DNA of 64,000 nt from assembly GCA_023634235.1 (NCBI GenBank), contig JAMKCF010000012.1:3455001-3519000 (forward strand). Direction: 5' to 3'. The position numbers and the translations under genes are program-made. This document shows positions 62,201-64,000 of this stretch, piece by piece; within the stretch, counting starts at the first letter, position 1; each line of letters opens with the position of its first letter. The stretch is from Pisaster brevispinus (Eukaryota; Echinodermata; Asteroidea; Forcipulatida; Asteriidae). The notes beneath the pieces are model-generated. The model was not told where the DNA came from. It worked only from the letters and a program-made list of their open reading frames with translations, and did no database searches.

Positions 62201-63853
62201 TCACAGAACACCAACTTACCTGGCAAGTCTGCTGCCACCTAGTGTACCCTAAACGTTTCCCATTAGAGTAAGTGAGCTTCTCAAAAGTCTGACCAGTAGG
62301 AACATTCTAATCAGATCAGTGAAGTATTCCAGCAGGAGTACATGGACAGGTCCGTTGGACCGCCTGAACTTTCCACTGGAACGTTCAAAACGCTAACACG
62401 CACATTCACCCTGGTAGGAATTGTTCCCAGAGTTCGTCACAACGTTGCGGTCCAGCACAACATTCTGGCAGTCCACTGTATTGTTAGCATATGCCTACAG
62501 GAAAGTTCTTTCTCGTCCTAGAATGTGTCTGACTTTTGAGACGTGCCCTAAAAGTCCCTGAACTGGCTTTTTTAAAATTCATGTACACTTTTATTATATC
62601 AGAAAAATAATTTTGGTTGTATTATAAACTTGGCTGTGATCCCTGGCTTCTGACTGGCACCCCCGAACAAAGATACTGACGAAATAGGGAGACTGCCAAC
62701 ATTAGGGATAGATAGCTCAGTAGAGCATAGGCAAGTCAATCAGGAAGTTGCAGTTTAAAGTCCCGCTCTAGTCAATTTGTCTTTGTTCAAAAAAATTGTT
62801 TCTGAAATTTTACTTTTTTTCAAAAAGACCTTCAGAAAGACTTAATAAGTTGCCACTGAGTTTCAAAAACACTTGCAAGTTTTTAAATATTTTTTAAATT
62901 TTAACTCGATCACAAAAGTGCATTATTTATGAGATGTGATTTCGATCTAGCCGCCCCTCAGAAGATAACCGATGTGACCCACCTGTTTAATGTCACCAGG
63001 CATCATTTTTAGTCCAACCCATATACCCTGCCCCTTGTGGTTGATCTCTCTTGCAGTTACAACTTTCCGCACAATGCTATCTAAGGAGTCTTCACCGGTA
63101 CTCCTGCATTAACCACAGAAAACAAAAATTCATCAAAAATCACCATAGAAAAATGTAACTACTTGTAGATGTAACCTTTGCTTACAAAAAGAGTGACCTT
63201 GTACAATCCAGGGCATTTTCTGGCAGTCGACTAAACTATACTGCACTGGTCATAAGGGAAATGTGTGCATTTTGTGTCATAATTTCCACAAAGAGTTAAT
63301 AACAGCATTGGAACAAGTTTTGAGATATGCCCCTCTATCTTTGTGTAAATAGTTGATTGAAATCAGACAGTGCGATCTCCATAAAATGTAAGATTTTATG
63401 TTTTTGATAGGGTAATTCACAATTATAATGCACACTTCTATAGAAAAAGCTATGAAGGCATAAGAATGTGATGTGAGCAACAAAAATTAGCAAAACTGTT
63501 CCTGCTGAAGTACAGATAGGAAGTCCACAGTTTGACCGAACCTCTGCAGGTGCGCTGGGTTTCACCTAAACTTAAATTTGAAATGGTAGGCAGTGTGGTT
63601 TCCTTTCCCCTGTTGTTACTCCTGCTTATTTGTGTCTCAAAAAACGGCAACCCAACATTCTTAATGTATCCTTTACAGAGAATTCAAAATGACATTGCTT
63701 ACGCTTGAAATGGAAGGAAGTGTTGTTTGTCTTCATCCGTTTCTATTCTGCCTGAGAGGATGTCGCTGATGTCCATGGCACACACACCAAACGGTCGCTT
63801 CAACCCACTGGTATACTTCTTGTTGTTATCGCCCTCTTTCATCTCCATCCTCC
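26161..63853 (-). CDS. DOCK1: DOCK-A family Rac exchange factor (DOCK1/2/5-like), 3' 37 exons, 5' end outside window
   Basis: Dedicator of cytokinesis: with ELMO it loads GTP onto Rac through DHR2, while DHR1 binds PtdIns(3,4,5)P3 at membranes (family knowledge). Thirty-seven exons, given individually, sum to 4703 nt with consistent phases: 1566 whole codons plus stop after a split first codon. Encoded in order: segment before DHR1, DHR1 (exons about 3-8), helical/armadillo region (about 9-19), DHR2 (about 20-32) and proline-rich tail (33-37). Class A rather than DOCK3/4 is shown by [19 protein letters not shown] and [12 protein letters not shown]. Vertebrate DOCK1 has about 1865 residues, so roughly 350 N-terminal residues including the SH3 domain lie beyond the right edge. 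DOCK1, 2 and 5 are probably vertebrate duplicates, so the symbol denotes class. Exon numbers are counted within this window. Confidence 0.94.
26570..26815. repeat. Dispersed repeat shared with 41680-41900
   Basis: GGTACCCGMTGTCACCTC, TTTTTGCTGTTTTCTCAA, CTTTCACATGTGACTTTTAT and TTGACAAAAACCAA occur in the same order at both places. Unknown family; it lies in the last DOCK intron. Confidence 0.65.
26917..27083 (-). CDS. DOCK1: DOCK window exon 36: proline-rich tail
   Basis: Encodes [20 protein letters not shown] and [26 protein letters not shown] (27025-27045) fits the CrkII SH3 pattern PxLPxK. The open frame runs on for 10 codons past GACAAG|GTGAGG, so retention would give an alternative end. 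Confidence 0.85.
27243..27333 (-). CDS. DOCK1: DOCK window exon 35: basic tail
   Basis: Encodes [18 protein letters not shown] and [12 protein letters not shown]. It was needed to reconcile the phases of exons 34 and 36; acceptor CTTGACAG and donor GTCC|GTAAGT are strong. Leaves in phase 1. Confidence 0.83.
27710..28440. repeat. 42-bp minisatellite, about 17 copies
   Basis: The unit GCAGGTAGACCACCCAAAAC plus AAAGGATATCTTATCCCTTA is 42 bases. Variants with GAAGATAG and CCAATG alternate in a pattern rather than at random. Because 42 is divisible by three, long frames (for example [14 protein letters not shown]) stay open on both strands; these are not genes. It lies in the intron between DOCK exons 34 and 35. 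Confidence 0.95.
28504..28663 (-). CDS. DOCK1: DOCK window exon 34: basic/Ser tail
   Basis: Encodes [34 protein letters not shown] and [12 protein letters not shown]. Low sequence conservation, as usual for DOCK tails; supported by phase (enters 2, leaves 0) and clean splice sites. Preceded by a 5.2-kb intron. Confidence 0.85.
28664..33835. other. 5.2-kb DOCK intron
   Basis: No exon recognised. It holds part of a GGGCCCAATTTCATA-type MITE near 29100-29510, an A-rich AAAT/AAAC tract (30540-30720), several TTGCCCTTCAGGGCCAAT-like strings (31800-32600) and one CTAGGTGGCAGCA motif at 33431. Confidence 0.6.
33836..34002 (-). CDS. DOCK1: DOCK window exon 33: Ser-rich tail
   Basis: Encodes [15 protein letters not shown] and a serine cluster ([18 protein letters not shown]), similar in style to the RPRSM and SVSSLSSDS stretch after DHR2 of DOCK1. 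Leaves in phase 2 at AATTT|GTGAGT. Confidence 0.88.
35108..35290 (+). repeat. tRNA-derived SINE (family A), best preserved copy
   Basis: The head has an A-box-like TGGTCTAGTGG and a B box GGTTCGAATCC; D and T arms and most of the acceptor stem pair, but the anticodon stem does not. It is followed by the family body (CACAGAGCTCGGGAAAGCAC, AATACACATCGGTGTGAGGG). A real tRNA is unlikely because the body recurs with the head elsewhere. Confidence 0.8.
35573..35704 (-). CDS. DOCK1: DOCK window exon 32: end of DHR2
   Basis: Encodes [20 protein letters not shown], then a Lys/Glu-rich helix ending VEERYGKK, the usual close of DHR2. Phase 0 at both ends. Confidence 0.93.
36011..36094 (-). CDS. DOCK1: DOCK window exon 31: DHR2 lobe C
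   Basis: Encodes [19 protein letters not shown] and RLKELFAEQ, matching AFFT..Y...HPE and LKxLIAxQ. Phase 0 at both ends; donor CAG|GTAAGA. Confidence 0.93.
36775..37045. repeat. Two SINE-A copies head to head
   Basis: 36775-36905 is an antisense copy and 36905-37045 a sense copy, meeting at the tRNA-like heads near GAGCTAGC. Both have AGCACTG..GTATAC and the ACACATCGGTGT or tail sequences. The arrangement could form a long hairpin in the DOCK pre-mRNA. Confidence 0.75.
37076..37252 (-). CDS. DOCK1: DOCK window exon 30: DHR2 lobe C, nucleotide sensor
   Basis: Encodes [36 protein letters not shown] and GGPAKYEQ. The Val in AVMGG corresponds to the nucleotide-sensor valine of DOCK DHR2. The vertebrate ISP triplet is LSP here. 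Phase 0 at both ends. Confidence 0.94.
38131..38217 (-). CDS. DOCK1: DOCK window exon 29: DHR2
   Basis: Encodes [19 protein letters not shown] and [23 protein letters not shown] distinguishes DOCK-A from DOCK3/4. Phase 0 at both ends. Confidence 0.95.
39283..39367 (-). CDS. DOCK1: DOCK window exon 28: DHR2, GC donor
   Basis: Encodes [19 protein letters not shown] and KDKDNEFK. The 3' boundary is AAG|GCAAGA, a GC-AG intron; no GT nearby keeps phase with exon 29, and NEFK followed by TMCIERT fits the family. Confidence 0.9.
39867..39948 (-). CDS. DOCK1: DOCK window exon 27: DHR2
   Basis: The acceptor at TAATTCAG gives [17 protein letters not shown] and TICDQIL, matching YIQCFTVKP and PDQI. 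A second AG 18 bases further in would delete six conserved residues. Leaves in phase 2. Confidence 0.88.
40144..40612. mobile_element. GATC-rich foldback element
   Basis: CGCGTTTACACTTGATCCGG at the left is mirrored by CCGGATCCAGTGTAAACGCG at the right. The inside repeats GATC-containing words (GGCGATCAAAGG, GATCTGATCC, GGATCAAA) in both orientations. No coding capacity. It lies in the DOCK intron between exons 26 and 27. Confidence 0.8.
41128..41269 (-). CDS. DOCK1: DOCK window exon 26: DHR2 lobe B
   Basis: Encodes [20 protein letters not shown] and [15 protein letters not shown], strongly DOCK-A. The donor CAAA|GTATCC was chosen because the later GTAAAA site would put the next exon out of phase. 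Leaves in phase 1. Confidence 0.9.
41321..41442. repeat. TTTG/TTGGGGTG microsatellite
   Basis: A short version of the array at 2998-3541, about 50 bases from DOCK exon 26 on its acceptor side. Open frames here are artefacts. Confidence 0.9.
42010..42215. mobile_element. Foldback MITE (GTCTCAAA / TTGAGATG ends), copy 1
   Basis: GGAGTGTCTCAAACCGGTAG and GGAACGTTCTA at the left are mirrored by TAGAACGTGCCCGACTCTTG at the right; related sequence is at 62270-62545. It contains words such as CCGCTGGACCACCGGAAC. Confidence 0.55.
42419..42523 (-). CDS. DOCK1: DOCK window exon 25: DHR2 lobe B
   Basis: Encodes [20 protein letters not shown] and [22 protein letters not shown] is the vertebrate equivalent. 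Phase 0 at both ends. Confidence 0.93.
42588..43165. repeat. 83-bp minisatellite, about 7 copies
   Basis: The unit includes CACTGGTACYACAGACTGCC, ACAAAGTACCATACCTTCTA and TTTGTACAGC; starts at 42671, 42754 and 42837 show the 83-base spacing. It occupies most of the intron between DOCK exons 25 and 24. Confidence 0.93.
43242..43421. repeat. 36-bp minisatellite, five identical copies
   Basis: Five units of GGCCCAGATCTTGAGTCTGA plus TGCATTAGAGCATGTT with no visible differences, so recent expansion. Open in several frames because 36 is divisible by three; not a gene. It sits about 50 bases from the donor of DOCK exon 24. Confidence 0.95.
43473..43562 (-). CDS. DOCK1: DOCK window exon 24: DHR2
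   Basis: Encodes [20 protein letters not shown] and [10 protein letters not shown], matching MWEEAI..KELAEQYE and FDYEQLSELL. Phase 0 at both ends. A perfect 36-bp tandem array lies about 50 bases beyond its donor. Confidence 0.94.
43979..44030. repeat. AAATC pentanucleotide microsatellite
   Basis: About ten tandem AAATC units, ending 40 bases from the donor side of DOCK exon 23. Confidence 0.95.
44070..44183 (-). CDS. DOCK1: DOCK window exon 23: DHR2
   Basis: Encodes [38 protein letters not shown]. Phase 0 at both ends; donor AAG|GTACGT. Confidence 0.93.
44724..44855 (-). CDS. DOCK1: DOCK window exon 22: DHR2 lobe A
   Basis: Encodes [20 protein letters not shown] and [14 protein letters not shown], a signature of DOCK-A DHR2. 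Phase 0 at both ends. Confidence 0.95.
44900..45680 (+). repeat. Array of reverse-transcriptase-motif repeats (non-LTR derived)
   Basis: Six short blocks at about 44941, 45088, 45249, 45409, 45480 and 45634, mostly 150-160 bases apart; five read GVPQGS, the RT motif of CR1/L2-type LINEs ([19 protein letters not shown]). Two nucleotide versions occur with synonymous differences. Flanks such as TTGAAATTGATTGTGGTATC are also repeated. No continuous RT frame remains. Confidence 0.75.
45680..45839 (-). CDS. DOCK1: DOCK window exon 21: DHR2 lobe A
   Basis: Encodes [20 protein letters not shown] and [21 protein letters not shown] is nearly invariant. Leaves in phase 0 at TTG|GTAAGT. The donor abuts an array of reverse-transcriptase-like repeats. 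Confidence 0.94.
46255..46340 (-). CDS. DOCK1: DOCK window exon 20: DHR2 begins
   Basis: Encodes [20 protein letters not shown], matching FENEIITKLDHEVEGGRGDE of DOCK1. Leaves in phase 2 at CAGAT|GTGAGT. Confidence 0.93.
46682..46945. repeat. 44-bp minisatellite, about six copies
   Basis: The unit CATGGTCAAGACCCTAATGA plus AGGGAAGCAGGCACCCTCCC repeats with few changes. It lies in the intron between DOCK exons 20 and 19. Confidence 0.93.
47116..47326 (-). CDS. DOCK1: DOCK window exon 19
   Basis: Encodes [40 protein letters not shown] and FFDMMQCE, directly preceding DHR2. Leaves in phase 0 at GAG|GTTAGT. Confidence 0.95.
47407..47603. mobile_element. GGGCCCAATTTCATAGAGCT foldback MITE copy
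   Basis: The left arm GAGCCCAACTTCATAAAGCT is mirrored by CAGCTCTATGAAATGGGGCC at the right. The inside carries AAAATTATGCTTACC and AAGGTTACCAGCCAAAATAA, shared with 56575-56733 and with parts near 36112-36250 and 37415-37567. Confidence 0.8.
48170..48349 (-). CDS. DOCK1: DOCK window exon 18
   Basis: Encodes [20 protein letters not shown] and [18 protein letters not shown], almost superimposable on DOCK2. Leaves in phase 2 at an atypical but valid donor AAAG|GTTTGC. Confidence 0.94.
48829..49022 (-). CDS. DOCK1: DOCK window exon 17
   Basis: Encodes [34 protein letters not shown] and [13 protein letters not shown]; the DFLME..F..FKDLIGKN block is diagnostic. Leaves in phase 2. Confidence 0.94.
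49270..49790 (+). mobile_element. 3' end of a CR1/L2-type non-LTR retrotransposon, truncated
   Basis: An open frame at 49281-49643 encodes [44 protein letters not shown] and [14 protein letters not shown], the C-terminal end of LINE reverse transcriptase polyproteins. It is followed by AAGCACATTGAGAGATCACC and TTATTACTATTATT, a typical tail. The 5' part, including endonuclease and RT core, is absent. It is antisense to DOCK in the intron between exons 17 and 16. Confidence 0.9.
50098..50199 (-). CDS. DOCK1: DOCK window exon 16
   Basis: Encodes [20 protein letters not shown] and [13 protein letters not shown], matching GPTQ and LLRTVNRTVI of vertebrate DOCKs. Phase 0 at both ends. Confidence 0.92.
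50262..50512. repeat. 22-bp minisatellite, about 11 copies
   Basis: Units of GAAATGACCATGACAAACAC type with scattered changes. Minus-strand frames reading [10 protein letters not shown] are artefacts. It lies in the intron between DOCK exons 16 and 15. Confidence 0.92.
50787..50914 (-). CDS. DOCK1: DOCK window exon 15
   Basis: Encodes [20 protein letters not shown], then [14 protein letters not shown]; corresponds to CREILLPMMT and ILEVLYRKDV. Leaves in phase 0 at ATT|GTAAGT. Confidence 0.92.
51478..51655 (-). CDS. DOCK1: DOCK window exon 14
   Basis: Encodes [33 protein letters not shown] and the segment ending GDLFKRR. GAAxKYLPS is conserved in DOCK-A. Leaves in phase 1. Confidence 0.92.
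51711..51830. mobile_element. GGGCCCAATTTCATAGAGCT foldback MITE copy, short form
   Basis: CTCAATTTCATAGCAATGCT at the left and AGAGCCATGAAATTGGACCC at the right are inverted ends of the family, here only about 120 bases apart. Confidence 0.65.
52055..52195. mobile_element. Foldback MITE with AAGCCCGGTTCATACTCCGT ends
   Basis: AAGCCCGATTAACACTTC at the left is mirrored by GTATGAACCGGGCTT at the right; the inner arms GAGTGCGAAGC and GCTTCCGCAATTCGCAC also pair. It lies between DOCK exons 14 and 13. Confidence 0.6.
52210..52321 (-). CDS. DOCK1: DOCK window exon 13
   Basis: Encodes [19 protein letters not shown] and [12 protein letters not shown]; alignment to vertebrate DOCK is moderate here, but phase and both splice sites fit. 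Leaves in phase 0. Confidence 0.87.
52680..52812. repeat. SINE family C copy
   Basis: It shares AACACAGATATTGACAAAAT, AGGGAGACCGCCAACA and CCCACTCTAGTCAAATTTGT with 62640-62790 and partly with 59295-59410. In the 62640 copy TAGCTCAGTAGAGC resembles a tRNA A box. Confidence 0.65.
52848..52965. repeat. Dispersed repeat shared with 60338-60440
   Basis: TTGCTTCTCATCATCC, GATTAGCAACTTGTGCGCCA, TTTTGGCTGCTGGTGCTGCA and CACTCCAA recur in reverse orientation at 60338-60440. Confidence 0.7.
53057..53191 (-). CDS. DOCK1: DOCK window exon 12
   Basis: Encodes [14 protein letters not shown] and [19 protein letters not shown]. The phase requires the acceptor at AAAG|T, four bases before a second possible AG; that choice also restores the conserved KLM. 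Leaves in phase 2 at TGC|GTGAGT. Confidence 0.9.
53285..53605 (-). repeat. SINE-like repeat (family B, antisense)
   Basis: TTCTGGGTTCTTTTGCGTGC, GTTCCGTCCAAAGGACAAAG, GTATCTTGTTTAAGTATACA and ACTCAAACCCACACTCTG follow the same order as 18345-18545. The reversed GGGTTTGAGT is a degenerate B box. Confidence 0.65.
53810..53910 (-). CDS. DOCK1: DOCK window exon 11
   Basis: Encodes [20 protein letters not shown] and YVQEHYS. Leaves in phase 2 at GACAT|GTAAGT. Confidence 0.92.
54680..54769 (-). CDS. DOCK1: DOCK window exon 10
   Basis: Encodes [16 protein letters not shown] and EPVFNAL, nearly identical in pattern to vertebrate DOCK1/5. Phase 0 at both ends. Confidence 0.93.
55063..55160 (-). CDS. 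DOCK1: DOCK window exon 9
   Basis: Joins as [14 protein letters not shown] and continues [11 protein letters not shown]; a hallmark DOCK-A block after DHR1. Leaves in phase 0 at AAG|GTAAAG. Confidence 0.93.
55485..55620. mobile_element. Diverged copy of the GGCCGTGTCC foldback MITE
   Basis: GGCGGCTACAGTTAACGGCT at the left and CTAGCTGTAGCTGCTAATTT followed by GGACACGGCC at the right match the arms of 16913-17043. The left end is worn. Confidence 0.6.
56193..56418 (-). CDS. DOCK1: DOCK window exon 8: end of DHR1, Ser/Gly linker
   Basis: Encodes [16 protein letters not shown], a Ser/Gly-rich stretch (about 25 residues), then [13 protein letters not shown], which is almost invariant in DOCK-A. 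Leaves in phase 1. Confidence 0.92.
56575..56733. mobile_element. GGGCCCAATTTCATAGAGCT foldback MITE copy, best preserved
   Basis: GGGCCCAATTTCATTGAGAT at the left is mirrored by CAGCTCTATGAAATTAGGCC at the right; the inside has GCTTAAGCAC, ATGCTTACC and AAGGTTACCAGCCAAACAAC. It lies between DOCK exons 8 and 7. Confidence 0.85.
57291..57394 (-). CDS. DOCK1: DOCK window exon 7: DHR1
   Basis: Encodes [16 protein letters not shown] and [10 protein letters not shown], corresponding to EKxFxLAFVKLM and HDLxVYK in vertebrate DOCKs. Leaves in phase 0 at AAG|GTATGT. Confidence 0.92.
58018..58155. mobile_element. Possible MITE with TAGACCC ends
   Basis: TTAGACCCTTTTCATTGGTC at the left and GCAAGGGGGTCTATAC at the right form short inverted ends. 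It contains TGACGTATGCGCAGCGTACG and GAGGGCGCTGTTTAGACTTG. Weak evidence. Confidence 0.4.
58218..58296 (-). CDS. DOCK1: DOCK window exon 6: DHR1
   Basis: Encodes [20 protein letters not shown] and QRYSTE. VAIPIE followed by HLRxTF is a conserved DHR1 core. Leaves in phase 1 at GAAA|GTAAGT. Confidence 0.9.
59001..59099 (-). CDS. DOCK1: DOCK window exon 5: DHR1
   Basis: Encodes [20 protein letters not shown] and [13 protein letters not shown]; the SVVYYQVK pattern matches DHR1 of DOCK1/2/5. Phase 0 at both ends. Confidence 0.92.
60052..60176 (-). CDS. DOCK1: DOCK window exon 4: DHR1
   Basis: Encodes [19 protein letters not shown] and [13 protein letters not shown], the first strands of DHR1 with basic residues in the lipid-facing region. 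Leaves in phase 0 at GAG|GTAACA. Confidence 0.92.
60338..60565. repeat. Dispersed SINE-like repeat
   Basis: The first 100 bases match 52848-52965 in reverse. The rest has AAGTGTCTGGCCCACGAGTC and a reversed B box GGATTCGAACCC, as in family B. Confidence 0.65.
61447..61528 (-). CDS. DOCK1: DOCK window exon 3: DHR1 begins
   Basis: Encodes [20 protein letters not shown] and FPEVIMPG, leading into the DHR1 C2-like domain. Leaves in phase 1 at CCAG|GTCAGA. Confidence 0.92.
61604..61735. mobile_element. Diverged copy of the GGCCGTGTCC foldback MITE
   Basis: AGCCGTATCCAAAATGGTGG and CTACAGCTACGGCTACGACT at the left, CTAGCCGTAGCCATAGCTGT at the right. It is directly followed by an inverted LINE-like tail (TTTATTGAGCGCCTCACGCT, GAGGCGCTTTACAAC). 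Confidence 0.6.
62270..62545. mobile_element. Foldback MITE (GTCTCAAA / TTGAGACG ends), copy 2
   Basis: TTCTCAAAAGTCTGACCAGT and GGAACATTCTAATC at the left are mirrored by CCTAGAATGTGTCTGACTTT and TGAGACG at the right. Same family as 42010-42215. Confidence 0.6.
62640..62790 (+). repeat. SINE family C copy
   Basis: CTTCTGACTGGCACCCCCGA, AAAGATACTGACGAAATAGG, an A-box-like GATAGCTCAGTAGAGC, a degenerate B box and TCTAGTCAATTTGTCTTTGT. Same family as 52680-52812. Confidence 0.65.
62983..63103 (-). CDS. DOCK1: DOCK window exon 2
   Basis: Encodes [35 protein letters not shown]; the NHKGQG block is diagnostic of DOCK-A. Leaves in phase 0 at CAG|GTGGGT. Confidence 0.92.
63703..63853 (-). CDS. DOCK1: DOCK window exon 1: segment before DHR1
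   Basis: Acceptor CTTCTCAG; encodes [19 protein letters not shown] and [11 protein letters not shown], matching DOCK1/5 just before DHR1. Enters in phase 1 and leaves in phase 2 at AAGC|GTAAGC. The next upstream exon is outside the window or not recognisable in the last 150 bases. Confidence 0.9.
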
Positions 63854-64000
63854 CTGAGAAGAATAAGGAACAATTAATTCATAGTAATAATAATATTAGT
63901 GTACATTTGTAATGCGCCATGTCAGTCATAAATGACACTCCTGGCACAGAAATATCAAATTTGGTGGAGCTTGATAAGAATGATTTTTCAGAGACCATAA

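Noticed and set aside
1..64000. CRISPR arrays, bacterial operons, ribosome binding sites or prophage
   Set aside because: The window has spliced metazoan genes and eukaryotic repeats; tandem arrays have no spacers and nothing bacterial was seen.

Overview
This is a eukaryotic (metazoan) genomic window. It holds two interrupted protein-coding genes facing each other tail to tail, set in sequence dense with repeats. The exon-intron structure, the two gene families, and the many tRNA-derived SINEs, foldback MITEs and CR1/L2-like LINE fragments fit a marine invertebrate deuterostome, most likely an echinoderm. That taxonomic placement is inference from style; nothing in the window proves it.

Plus strand, about 4.2-17.2 kb: a complete lysyl oxidase-like gene of the LOXL2/3/4 class. 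I built a 12-exon model from splice sites, phase and homology. All introns are GT-AG, the exons total 2337 nt, and the product is 778 residues. It has a signal peptide, four SRCR domains (each on two exons) and a C-terminal copper amine oxidase domain. The copper histidines and both quinone-cofactor residues are present. Two unusual points are a long acidic linker between SRCR2 and SRCR3, and a polybasic cleavage-like site at its end.

Minus strand, 63.9 kb down to 26.2 kb: the 3' part of a DOCK-A (DOCK1/2/5) guanine nucleotide exchange factor gene for Rac. I traced 37 consecutive coding exons, all phase-consistent. They cover 1566 whole codons and the stop. They encode the segment before DHR1, DHR1 (lipid-binding C2), the helical/armadillo region, DHR2 (catalytic) and a proline-rich tail with two PxLPxK motifs typical of CrkII SH3 ligands. 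The SH3 end lies beyond the right edge of the window. One intron uses a GC donor.

The genes converge across about 8.9 kb (17.2-26.2 kb) that contains only repeats as far as I can see: SINE pieces, a 947-bp hAT-like element nested in another MITE, and a duplicated dispersed repeat. The 4.2 kb upstream of the LOXL gene holds a large TTTG/TTGGGGTG array and a perfect foldback. The DOCK introns hold at least six minisatellites (42, 83, 36, about 160, 44 and 22 bp periods), a LINE 3' end, several SINE families and repeated foldback MITEs. One of the arrays carries repeated copies of a reverse-transcriptase motif.

The two genes have no evident functional link beyond proximity. One product acts in the extracellular matrix and the other in cytoplasmic Rac signalling. 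Exon coordinates are predictions from splice consensus and protein similarity recalled from memory; no search or transcript was available.
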